Assembly: GCF_014643735.1 (NCBI RefSeq)
Contig: NZ_BMKA01000004.1
Span: 186,001 to 250,000, forward strand
DNA length: 64,000 nucleotides
DNA from: Neptunicoccus cionae
GTDB lineage: Bacteria; Pseudomonadota; Alphaproteobacteria; Rhodobacterales; Rhodobacteraceae
Direction: 5' to 3'
Made by a program: the position numbers and the translations under genes. Numbering within the stretch: the first letter of the stretch is position 1; every line of letters begins with the position of its first letter. Shown here in pieces: positions 43,780-51,547 of this stretch. The notes beneath the pieces are model-generated. The model did not search any database and was not told the origin of the DNA. It saw only the letters and a program-made list of their open reading frames with translations.

Positions 43780-45234
43780 TTAGCGCAGTAGTGTGCCGGG
43801 GTTCATGATGTTATCAGGATCAAGTGCCGCCTTGATACTGCGCAGAGCGGCCTGTTTTGCGGTGCTTGCATAAACCTCAAGGTCGGCGGTTTTCAGACGG
43901 CCGATGCCGTGCTCTGCGCTGATCGAACCGCCGTTCCGGTGGGTCACTTCATTGATCGCCATCCGCACCGCATCAATGATGTCGGGATGGCTTTGGATGA
44001 ATTCTGCCTTCGGGGTACCTTCGGGGGCGAACACGTTATGATGGATATTCCCATCCCCGATATGTCCGTAGGTGTTGATCCGCAACCCTGCATGAATGTC
44101 GCGCAGCGCGGCGTTGGTTTCATTCACAAAAACACCAATCTTGCGAATAGGGACCGAGGTGTCGCTGCTGCAAAAGGCACCTGCCATCCGGTTCGCCTCG
44201 GGCGTGTTTTCCCGCAAGGCCCAAAGGTCTTCAGACTGGGTTTCGGACTGGGCGATTACGGCATCAATCAGAAGATTATCTTCAAACATTTTCCCAAGCA
44301 CCTGTTCTACGGTGTCGGCCAGACCTGTTGGTCCGTCGAACTGCAGCAACAGATGCCATGGGTGCTTTTGTGCGAAGGGGGCGGGAAGTTTGGGGAAATG
44401 GCTGCGCACCAGATCGACGCCGAAGCCGCTCATTAATTCGAAAGCGGAGAGAGATTCGCCCAATGCGGCCCGCAGATTCTTGTAAAGGGTTACGCCATCG
44501 GAATGATCCCGAATGGCACAGAATACAGTTACGGACTCGGGGTCTTGCGGTTTTAAAATGAGGCTTGCCGCGGTTATGATCCCAAGCGTGCCTTCACTTC
44601 CGATCAGCAGGTGGCGCAGATCGTAACCGGTGTTGTTTTTGCGCAAAGGGCTGAGTTCGTGAAGGATCGAGCCATCCGGCAACACAGCCTCAACCCCAAG
44701 ACACAAATCACGCGCGTTGCCATGACGCAGCACTTGTATCCCGCCCGCATTGGTGGCGAGGTTGCCGCCAATGCAACAGCTGCCCTTAGAGGCCATGCTT
44801 AAAGGGAAAATCATTTTCTCACGTGCGGCACAGTCGTGAATATCTTGCAGGATACATCCGGCCTCCGCCACTAAAACCCCATCTTCTACAGACACTTCGC
44901 GGACTTTGTTCATGCGTTCCAGCGATACAATTACAGCGTCGGCGCTGTCAGGCGAGAGCTGTCCGGCTACGACACCCGTTCCGCCGCCATACGGGATGAT
45001 CCCGATTTTCGCGCCTGCGCAATACCGCACAATTCGGGAAACCATCTCTACGCTATCCGGCATGAGCACGAGCGTTGCCAAACCCGTAAACCGTCCACGC
45101 GGATCTTCAAAGTAGCGCTCCATATCCGCGCCGGCTTTCCAGCCATTGTCCCCGACGATGTCTTTTAATGCGGCCAAGGCCTGTGGGGCGGGAGGATTAA
45201 AACCGGCTGTCATTGGGGGGCGATTGTCCTGCAA
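43780..45234 (-). CDS. FAD-linked 2-hydroxyacid dehydrogenase (GlcD/D-lactate dehydrogenase type)
   Basis: 484 aa. FAD-binding PCMH-type domain about 30-220 (IPYGGGTGVVAGQL, GSCCIGGNLATNAGGIQVLRHGN, LIGSEGTLGIIT). The C-terminal substrate domain has a metal/acid-binding His region in YGHIGDGNIHHNV and EHGIGRLK. It oxidises a (mostly D/R-) 2-hydroxyacid to the 2-oxoacid and passes electrons to a quinone or flavoprotein. Placed beside ComDE, the likely substrate is one sulfolactate enantiomer, like the SlcD-type dehydrogenases of roseobacters. D-lactate, glycolate or 2-hydroxyglutarate remain possible. 79 bp downstream of the LysR gene, same strand. Confidence 0.88.
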   Translation of the reverse strand: MQDNRPPMTAGFNPPAPQALAALKDIVGDNGWKAGADMERYFEDPRGRFTGLATLVLMPDSVEMVSRIVRYCAGAKIGIIPYGGGTGVVAGQLSPDSADAVIVSLERMNKVREVSVEDGVLVAEAGCILQDIHDCAAREKMIFPLSMASKGSCCIGGNLATNAGGIQVLRHGNARDLCLGVEAVLPDGSILHELSPLRKNNTGYDLRHLLIGSEGTLGIITAASLILKPQDPESVTVFCAIRDHSDGVTLYKNLRAALGESLSAFELMSGFGVDLVRSHFPKLPAPFAQKHPWHLLLQFDGPTGLADTVEQVLGKMFEDNLLIDAVIAQSETQSEDLWALRENTPEANRMAGAFCSSDTSVPIRKIGVFVNETNAALRDIHAGLRINTYGHIGDGNIHHNVFAPEGTPKAEFIQSHPDIIDAVRMAINEVTHRNGGSISAEHGIGRLKTADLEVYASTAKQAALRSIKAALDPDNIMNPGTLLR

Positions 45235-45251
45235 ATATCTTAGGTTGCACC

Positions 45252-45292
45252 AAAACTATCCGAAAGTTTTCCTTGCGCAAATCATATGATTT
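45252..45292. promoter_or_regulatory. Hairpin and 14-bp palindrome upstream of the FAD dehydrogenase
   Basis: AAAACT (45252-45257) and AGTTTT (45265-45270) are inverted arms with a 7-base loop. AAATCATATGATTT (45279-45292) is a perfect palindrome. Both lie in the 79-bp gap between the LysR gene and the FAD dehydrogenase it precedes. They are candidate regulator sites, or LysR gene termination plus a new promoter. Confidence 0.4.
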
Positions 45293-45313
45293 TTATTCTA
45301 GGTAAAGAGAATT

Positions 45314-46207
45314 TTACAACGCCCGTCCAGGGTGATTGTCTTCGATTGTACAATGAACCTGATCATACAACCGCTGCACCAGCTGGATTTTAGAACAATC
45401 GGTGCGTGTCAGAATGCCCAAGGTCCGCGCCGTCGCGGTGGGGCCGAGCGGGATTTTCCGCAGCCCTTCAAAGATAGGGTCGGGCACGCAGATATTCGGC
45501 CCGATTGAAACTCCGAGGTCATGGGCAATCATACTGGCAAGATTTTCAAGCGACCCCATCTCCATCGCGTCATGGACTGTCACCTTGTTGTCAGACAGCC
45601 ATTCTTCTGCCAGCATCCCGACAGAGGCTTGCCGCGTGTGGCGGATGTAGGGTTTTTTGGCGAGGATTTCGAAAGGGTCGTCTTCAGTCACTTCGGGCGA
45701 GGTCAACAAAACCAGTTCCTCGCGCACGAAAGGTTTCCAATCGAGATTGCGGGCCAAGCGTGTCGGCTCGCTCAGCACGGCGGCATCCAGCGTGCCTCGT
45801 TCGATCTGTTCCAAAAGGTTGGGCGACAGGTCTGGCACCACGCGGATGTGCAAATCGGGATAGAGCTGAACCAATCGCTTCATCGCCTGCGGGATTAACC
45901 CGCGAATGGAAGAGGGCACAGCCCCAAGAACCAACTCCCCGATCATGCGGGGATCGCCAGTCAGATCGTGAAGGATCGTATCATATTCCACCACTACGGC
46001 CTTGGCCTTTGGGACCAGCGCCTTACCCAACTGGTTCAGGCGCGGAGTTTTGGCAGAGCGGTCAAACAGCGACACGTTCAACGAATCCTCAAGCCGCTTC
46101 ATCTGCTGGCCGACAGCTGCGTGGGTGACGCAAATCTTTTCGGCGGCGGCGCTAAAGCTGCCGTGTTCGGAAATGGCGATCAGGGTTTTGAACAGGGAGA
46201 TGGTCAT
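45314..46207 (-). CDS. LysR-family regulator of the sulfonate cluster
   Basis: 297 aa. N-terminal HTH about 1-60 (FKTLIAISEHGSFSAAAEKICVTHAAVGQQMKRLEDSLN), effector domain from about 88. The ATG at 46205-46207 is preferred over a TTG at 46222. It is divergent from comD with a 130-bp gap and upstream of the FAD dehydrogenase, so it is the natural regulator of both sides. The inducer would be sulfolactate or sulfopyruvate if the pathway call is right. Confidence 0.92.
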   Translation of the reverse strand: MTISLFKTLIAISEHGSFSAAAEKICVTHAAVGQQMKRLEDSLNVSLFDRSAKTPRLNQLGKALVPKAKAVVVEYDTILHDLTGDPRMIGELVLGAVPSSIRGLIPQAMKRLVQLYPDLHIRVVPDLSPNLLEQIERGTLDAAVLSEPTRLARNLDWKPFVREELVLLTSPEVTEDDPFEILAKKPYIRHTRQASVGMLAEEWLSDNKVTVHDAMEMGSLENLASMIAHDLGVSIGPNICVPDPIFEGLRKIPLGPTATARTLGILTRTDCSKIQLVQRLYDQVHCTIEDNHPGRAL

Positions 46208-46268
46208 CGGATGCTTTCGCAATAAGGGATTTGCTGTACATAAACAGATGCTTTACTTAAACGCAAAT

Positions 46269-46287
46269 ATTAATGATTTGATTTAAT
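46269..46287. promoter_or_regulatory. LysR-type box between the regulator and comD
   Basis: ATTAA (46269-46273) and TTAAT (46283-46287) are inverted arms with a 9-base spacer, matching the T-N11-A style of LysR-type binding sites. They lie 50-70 bp upstream of the comD start in the divergent promoter. Confidence 0.45.
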
Positions 46288-46337
46288 TCAGCTTTACAAC
46301 AACGGTAGTTGGGAAATGTAACTTTTGGGATCATACC

Positions 46338-46844
46338 GTGGATATAGACAAAAAGATCGTCGCGGATTTCGTGAACAACGACATCGAATTGGTGACGACC
46401 GTTCCGTGTAAACAACTAGCAGGGGTAATTGATGAGATCGACGCCTGCAAGGATATCTATCACATTCCGAGCAATAAAGAGGACGAAGGTATCGGGATCT
46501 GTGCAGGCGCCTTTATGGGGGGCAAGCGATCGGCGATTATCATGCAGAACACTGCGATTGGTGTGACTGTAAATACGCTCGTTACGCTCACCCAATTTTA
46601 TCGCATGCCGCTGCCGATGTTGATTTCCTATCGCGGGGAGCTGAAGGAGCCGGTGGCGTGTCAGGTAGAAATGGCTGTGCACACCAAGGCGTTGCTGAAC
46701 CAGCTGCATATCCCGACCTATCATTTCCACCAGCAATCCGATGCAGAAGAGCTGGACACGATCCTTAAATATACATTCATGTGCAACAAACCGGTGGCAA
46801 TCCTGACCGATGCAACCTTCTGGGGAGGCTACGGCGACCAATGA
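46338..46844 (+). CDS. comD: Sulfopyruvate decarboxylase alpha subunit
   Basis: 168 aa, the N-terminal (PYR) half of a split thiamine diphosphate enzyme. Features: TTVPCKQLAGVIDEI and HIPSNKEDEGIGICAGAFMGGKRSA with the catalytic-region Glu, followed by IMQNTAIGVTVNTL. GTG start at 46338. In methanogens ComDE decarboxylates sulfopyruvate in coenzyme M synthesis; in marine bacteria it serves sulfolactate breakdown. Split subunits distinguish it from the single-chain phosphonopyruvate decarboxylase. ATGA overlap with comE. Confidence 0.88.
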   Translation: MDIDKKIVADFVNNDIELVTTVPCKQLAGVIDEIDACKDIYHIPSNKEDEGIGICAGAFMGGKRSAIIMQNTAIGVTVNTLVTLTQFYRMPLPMLISYRGELKEPVACQVEMAVHTKALLNQLHIPTYHFHQQSDAEELDTILKYTFMCNKPVAILTDATFWGGYGDQ

Positions 46845-47404
46845 TCCGTTCTGATATTTTAAAAGAGCTCGTTCCCGTCATTTCTGACCAGCTTGTCGTG
46901 TGCAATATCGGCCTGCCGAGTCAGGAACTGCATATGCTCGACGATCAACCGACCAATTTCTATATGCTCGGGACGATGGGGCTGTCCTCGTCTATCGGGC
47001 TTGGCGTGGCTTTGGCACAGGATAAAAAAGTGATCTCCATTGACGGGGACGGGTCGGTGTTAACCAATTTTGGTACTCTGCCCACCATTGCCAATAACGT
47101 GGCGGACAACTTTATTCTGCTGATCATCGACAACGGATCTTATGGGTCAACGGGCGATCAGCCGACCTATGCAGGGAAGAAAACCTCTCTGGCGGCAGTG
47201 GCCAAAGCCTGCGGTTGTGAAACCGTGATAGAGTGTCAAGCCGAAGATTGCGTGGACGTCATGCGAGACGCGATTGCGGGTGACAAGATGACGATCATCG
47301 TGTGTAAATGTGAAAGTGGAAATATCAAGGTCCCTGTCATTACTAAGGATCCGGTCGTGATCCGCGACAGGTTTATGACAGCAATACGAGAGGCAAACAC
47401 CTGA
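46841..47404 (+). CDS. comE: Sulfopyruvate decarboxylase beta subunit
   Basis: 187 aa, the cofactor-binding (PP) half. The thiamine diphosphate/Mg motif is SIDGDGSVLTN near residue 67, running to LLIIDNGSYGSTGDQPT. Start at 46841 overlaps the comD stop by four bases. With ComD it would turn 3-sulfopyruvate into sulfoacetaldehyde and CO2. The next usual enzyme, Xsc, is not in this window. Confidence 0.89.
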   Translation: MIRSDILKELVPVISDQLVVCNIGLPSQELHMLDDQPTNFYMLGTMGLSSSIGLGVALAQDKKVISIDGDGSVLTNFGTLPTIANNVADNFILLIIDNGSYGSTGDQPTYAGKKTSLAAVAKACGCETVIECQAEDCVDVMRDAIAGDKMTIIVCKCESGNIKVPVITKDPVVIRDRFMTAIREANT

Positions 47405-47449
47405 TAGGACAACAGATTTAAGCTTTACAGCACAATAGGGAGGAAAATT

Positions 47450-48403
47450 ATGCTGAGAAGAACCATACTAAAGGTCGGTGCCGCAATGGCACTGGTAACG
47501 AGCCTTGCAACCGTCGCATCGGCAGAGCTGAGCGGTCCGGTAAATTACGTTATCCCCTTTGGTCCGGGTGGTGAATCCGACATCTCTGCGCGGATGCAAC
47601 AGCCGTTCTTTAAGGAAAAATTCGGTCAGGATCTGGTCGTATCCTACCAGCCAGGTGGAGGGGGTGCCGTGGGCTGGGCCTCGCTCAACGGGTTGAGCAG
47701 TGATGGTCAGACTATCATGGGCGTTAACCTTCCCCATATCGTGATCAAACCGGCCCAAAAAGATGTTGGCTTCAAGACCGAAGATCTTAACATTTTTCAT
47801 ATGTTCCACTTCACGCCGGACGCGATTGTCGTGACCGCGGACAGCCCATACCAAACGCTTGAGGATCTGGTGGCAGACGCCAAGGCCAATCCAGGGCAGG
47901 TGACGATTTCGGGATCGGGCAAAGCGAGTGCGAACCATCTGGCACAGATCAAGTTTGACAAAATGACCGGTGCGATGACCACCTATGTTCCGTTCAAAGG
48001 GACCGGCGCGGCTGTGACGGCGCTTCTTGGCAAACAGGTTAAGGCGGAATGGGGTTACACGACAGTTGGTGCAGCGCAAGGCGATGCGGTGCGTATGCTG
48101 GCGGTCGCGATGGAAGAACGCCATCCGCTGTTCCCCGATGTGCCTACCTTCAAAGAGCTTGGTTACGACATGGTAGGCGGTGCCTATCGCGGGATCGCGC
48201 TGCCAAATACGGCGAGCGACGAGACCACTAAAATGTGGTCCGATATGATCAGCGCGGTGAACGCTGATGAGGCCTTCCGCCAAAAGATGCTCGACGCGGG
48301 GTTTGCCCTTCTTGACGTAGATGCGGCTGGCATGGATGCCTTCATGGCAGAGCGTAAAGAAGAGTATCTTAAAGACGCCCGCGAAGCCGGACTCATCAAA
48401 TAA
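47450..48403 (+). CDS. tctC: Tripartite tricarboxylate-type (TTT) transporter binding protein, TctC family
   Basis: 317 aa with Sec signal MLRRTILKVGAAMALVTSLATVASA. It is a periplasmic Bug-family receptor: VIPFGPGGESDISARMQQPFF near the N-terminus, YQPGGGGAVGW, and SGSGKASANHLAQIKF near 160. GGGAGGAAA precedes the ATG. First of the TctC-A-B set downstream of comDE. In sulfolactate clusters the TTT-type SlcHFG system takes up sulfolactate; this set may do the same. Confidence 0.9.
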   Translation: MLRRTILKVGAAMALVTSLATVASAELSGPVNYVIPFGPGGESDISARMQQPFFKEKFGQDLVVSYQPGGGGAVGWASLNGLSSDGQTIMGVNLPHIVIKPAQKDVGFKTEDLNIFHMFHFTPDAIVVTADSPYQTLEDLVADAKANPGQVTISGSGKASANHLAQIKFDKMTGAMTTYVPFKGTGAAVTALLGKQVKAEWGYTTVGAAQGDAVRMLAVAMEERHPLFPDVPTFKELGYDMVGGAYRGIALPNTASDETTKMWSDMISAVNADEAFRQKMLDAGFALLDVDAAGMDAFMAERKEEYLKDAREAGLIK

Positions 48404-48427
48404 GACAGATCATGCCGGGGGGCTTCT

Positions 48428-49933
48428 ATGAATCTTGACCATTTTCTAACCGCCGTGACGCCGTTTAACCTGTGTTTGGCTTTATTCGGTGTGGCGGCGG
48501 GGACGATTGTTGGATCAATCCCCGGCTTGACCGCGACAATGGCACTGGCGGTGCTGGTGCCGATCACCTTCAGCATGGATCCCGCCTCGGCGCTGATCCT
48601 GCTGGGGGCGATTTATACCGGTGCCCTTTATGGTGGGGCTTACGCCGCCATTCTTCTAAATACACCGGGAACACCTTCTGCGATTGCCACCACTTTTGAC
48701 GGTTATCCAATGGCCAAACGGGGTGACGGAGACCTTGCCGTGGCGCTCGCCTGTTTCGCATCGGTCTGCGGCGGGTTGATCGGGGCCTTTGCGCTACTGT
48801 TGCTCGCTCCACCCCTGTCCAAAGTCGCGCTGGCTTTTGGCCCTGTTGAATATTTCTGGCTGTCGGTCTTTGGCTTGTCCCTGATCGCGTCCCTTTCAAC
48901 AGGCAACCTGATGAAAGGACTAGCTGGCGGGGCTTTCGGGATGATCTTGTCCACGGTTGGGGTCGCTGAAATTTCCGCTGACATCCGCCTGACCTTTGGC
49001 AGCCAAACCCTGATCAGCGGCTTTGGCGTGGTCGGCACTTTGATCGGCCTCTATTGCATCCCCGTCCTGATAGATCTGGTGGCCGTACCGGACCGGCATC
49101 TAAAGGTAGAGAAAGACGTAAAATCCGTGCGCATCGGAGAGGCATTCGGCCTTGCCATGCGCTCCAAATTCAACCTGATCCGCTCTTCTATTATCGGCAC
49201 TTTGGTCGGCATCCTGCCGGGGGCAGGGGGATCGGTCGCCGGTCTCGTTGCCTATTCTGAAGTAAAGCGCGGCGCTAAGCCCCACCAAAAATTTGGCGAG
49301 GGCGAACCCGACGGAATCATGGCCGTGGAATCCGCCAATAATGCCACTGTGGGCGGTGGTTTCATCCCGACACTCGTTCTGGGCATTCCCGGCACCCCCC
49401 CTGATGCCATCGTGCTTGGTGCGTTGTTGGTGCAGGGCGTGCGGACCGGTCCGACTATGTTCCAGCAAAGCGGCTCTATCGTTTACACTTTTATCTACGG
49501 GTTGATCATCGCGACGATTATGATGCTGCCTGCGGGCCTTCTGATCGGGCGTTATGCCTATAAGTCCATTGTCACCATCCCCAAAGCAGTGCTGGTTCCG
49601 GCAGTCGGCTTTATGACCATCATCGGCACTTTTGCGATCCGCAACAGTATTTCGGATGTGGTGATTATGCTGTGCCTTGGCGTGTTCGGCTGGGTTGTGG
49701 CGCGGTTTGGATTTGCCGCTTCACCCATCGTGCTCGGCCTGATCCTTGGCCCGATTGCCGAACAGGGTTTCGTGCAGGGCTGGACCATCGGAGCAGCGAC
49801 CAACAATCTGACAGGGATGTTCTTCGGGCGGCCGATTTCTCAAGGGATCATCGCCTTCACCCTGATCACGCTGGTGCTGCCGGTGTTTATGGCAAGACGC
49901 CGCGCAAAAGCCACTGAAGGAGCCACGGAATGA
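48428..49933 (+). CDS. tctA: TTT transporter large permease, TctA family
   Basis: 501 aa with about 12 hydrophobic helices. TctA family stretches: GTIVGSIPGLTATMALAVLVPITF, YGGAYAAILLNTPGTPSAIATTFDGYPMAKRG and GILPGAGGSVAGLVAYSE. It overlaps tctB by four bases. It is the ion-driven transport subunit for an organic, probably sulfonated, acid. Confidence 0.94.
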   Translation: MNLDHFLTAVTPFNLCLALFGVAAGTIVGSIPGLTATMALAVLVPITFSMDPASALILLGAIYTGALYGGAYAAILLNTPGTPSAIATTFDGYPMAKRGDGDLAVALACFASVCGGLIGAFALLLLAPPLSKVALAFGPVEYFWLSVFGLSLIASLSTGNLMKGLAGGAFGMILSTVGVAEISADIRLTFGSQTLISGFGVVGTLIGLYCIPVLIDLVAVPDRHLKVEKDVKSVRIGEAFGLAMRSKFNLIRSSIIGTLVGILPGAGGSVAGLVAYSEVKRGAKPHQKFGEGEPDGIMAVESANNATVGGGFIPTLVLGIPGTPPDAIVLGALLVQGVRTGPTMFQQSGSIVYTFIYGLIIATIMMLPAGLLIGRYAYKSIVTIPKAVLVPAVGFMTIIGTFAIRNSISDVVIMLCLGVFGWVVARFGFAASPIVLGLILGPIAEQGFVQGWTIGAATNNLTGMFFGRPISQGIIAFTLITLVLPVFMARRRAKATEGATE

Positions 49934-50379
49934 GCGTTTCAACCTCTCAAGGGCACATCGGGTCCCTGCTGACATCGGCGTTTTTCATGCTGGCCGGGGC
50001 GGCAACCCTTTATGACGCTGCGAGTTATACGGATCGTGACAGTCAGGTATTTCCGCAAACAGTGGCGGTGATCCTGATTATAACGGCAGGACTGTCGCTG
50101 ATAAATCGCTTGCTGCGCCCCACGGACCGGGGTGGCTTCGGGCCAGGCAGTTGGTGGCGGCGTATCCTGTTGGTGGTCAGTATGCTAGCAGCCTGTTTTG
50201 CCATGCCGTTGATCGGGTTCCTTCCAGCAGGCGTGATCGCCTTTGCCGGTGGTTTGATCGCTGCCATGCACGACAAATGGACCGTTCGCACGGTTCTGCT
50301 TTACTGGAGCAGCGGCGCGGTGGTCATGGTCTGTTTCTTCGCCCTGTTCAAATTCGTTCTGAACGTGCCGCTGCCCTAA
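49930..50379 (+). CDS. tctB: TTT transporter small permease, TctB family
   Basis: 149 aa with four hydrophobic helices, the small membrane subunit of the TctCAB set. Typical N-terminus: SAFFMLAGAATLYDAASY with the DSQVFPQTVAVILI stretch. It overlaps tctA (ATGA at 49930-49933) and lies about 30 bp before the FMN dehydrogenase gene. Confidence 0.9.
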   Translation: MSVSTSQGHIGSLLTSAFFMLAGAATLYDAASYTDRDSQVFPQTVAVILIITAGLSLINRLLRPTDRGGFGPGSWWRRILLVVSMLAACFAMPLIGFLPAGVIAFAGGLIAAMHDKWTVRTVLLYWSSGAVVMVCFFALFKFVLNVPLP

Positions 50380-50408
50380 GCCCTAACCGTTAGAAAGGCG
50401 CATGCGTG

Positions 50409-51533
50409 ATGTTTTTTGATAACGCGATTCACAGCTTTGAAGATGCCCGCAGGATTGCGAAGCGTCGGTTGCCTTGGATGGTGTTTGATTACATTGACGG
50501 CACGGCAGGGACGGGATGCGGCGCGCGGACAAACCGTGCAGCGCTCGACGGGATCAAACTGCAACCGCGTGTTTTAAATAACGTCGAAGAGCGCAGCATT
50601 GCGGGGCAGGTGTTTGGCAGCACAACCAAGGTACCCTTTGGGATTGCGCCGATGGGAATGTGCAATCTTTCCAGCCCGTCAGCGGATCGTTTGCTGGCGC
50701 GCATGGCAGCCAAGGATACCATTCCTGTCGGGGTCAGCACGGTCGCTTCCACCTCGCTTGAAGAAATGTGGGAACTCTCACAAGGCAGTGCCTGGTTCCA
50801 GCTTTATATCAGTCGCACGACCGAAACGGCGGATCGGCTGATCGCGCGGGCCAAGGCGGCGGGCTATGACACCCTTGTGCTGACCGTTGATGTGCCAGAA
50901 GTTGGTCGCCGCCCGCGCGAGCTGCGCCGCGGGTTCAAAATGCCCTTCCGCATTGGACCGCGCCAGTTTGTAGACTTTGCCTGTCATCCCGCGTGGTCCT
51001 TGCCTCAACTGGTGAAGGGCAAACCACAGATGGGGAATTTCGGCGGCGCTTTCGGGGAGTTTGACCGTGAGGAAAGCCGCGCCGGGGCGGATTGGGTCAC
51101 GCTGGCACGGGTGCGCGATCAATGGTTCGGCAAACTGGTGTTGAAAGGCGTAATGGACGCGCGGGACGCAAAGCGGGCGCAGGAATGCGGTGTGGATGCG
51201 GTGCAAGTGTCAAGCCACGGCAGCCGCCAGCTTGACAGTGCACCACCAGCAATCCAAGCGCTAAAGACCATCCGCGACGAACTGGGGCCGGAGTTCCCGC
51301 TGTTTTATGACAGCGGCATCCAAAGCGGCGAGGACATCGTCAAAGCCTACGCGATGGGGGCGGATTTCGTTTTTGCAGGCCGCCCGTTTTCGTATGGAAT
51401 TGCAGCGAATGGTGCGACCGGCCTGCGCCAGATGCGGGACGTTCTGGCGCAAGAGATCAGTATAACGCTCGCCCAACTCGGCCTGCGAAAGTTAAAGCAG
51501 ATCACACGGGAGGTGATCGCCTCACCGCTCTAA
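50409..51533 (+). CDS. FMN-dependent alpha-hydroxyacid dehydrogenase (LldD/glycolate oxidase family)
   Basis: 374 aa, TIM barrel. Catalytic residues of the family are present: Tyr in WFQLYI, Asp in LTVDVPEVGRR, Lys in LVLKGVM, and His and Arg in SSHGSRQLD. That last motif is normally SNHGGRQLD, so two neighbours of the catalytic His are changed. The N-terminal GTAGTGCGARTNR is also unusual. It oxidises an L/S-2-hydroxyacid to a 2-oxoacid. Beside comDE and tctCAB the substrate may be the sulfolactate enantiomer not handled by the FAD enzyme. A GTG at 50406 is an alternative start. Convergent with the aldehyde dehydrogenase, 14 bp apart. Confidence 0.87.
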   Translation: MFFDNAIHSFEDARRIAKRRLPWMVFDYIDGTAGTGCGARTNRAALDGIKLQPRVLNNVEERSIAGQVFGSTTKVPFGIAPMGMCNLSSPSADRLLARMAAKDTIPVGVSTVASTSLEEMWELSQGSAWFQLYISRTTETADRLIARAKAAGYDTLVLTVDVPEVGRRPRELRRGFKMPFRIGPRQFVDFACHPAWSLPQLVKGKPQMGNFGGAFGEFDREESRAGADWVTLARVRDQWFGKLVLKGVMDARDAKRAQECGVDAVQVSSHGSRQLDSAPPAIQALKTIRDELGPEFPLFYDSGIQSGEDIVKAYAMGADFVFAGRPFSYGIAANGATGLRQMRDVLAQEISITLAQLGLRKLKQITREVIASPL

Positions 51534-51547
51534 CTATGTCCCTTTGA

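Noticed and set aside
46338-47404. comDE read as phosphonopyruvate decarboxylase
   Set aside because: That enzyme is normally one chain near phosphonate genes. Here the subunits are split and no phosphonate gene is nearby, so sulfopyruvate decarboxylase is favoured, though not proven.
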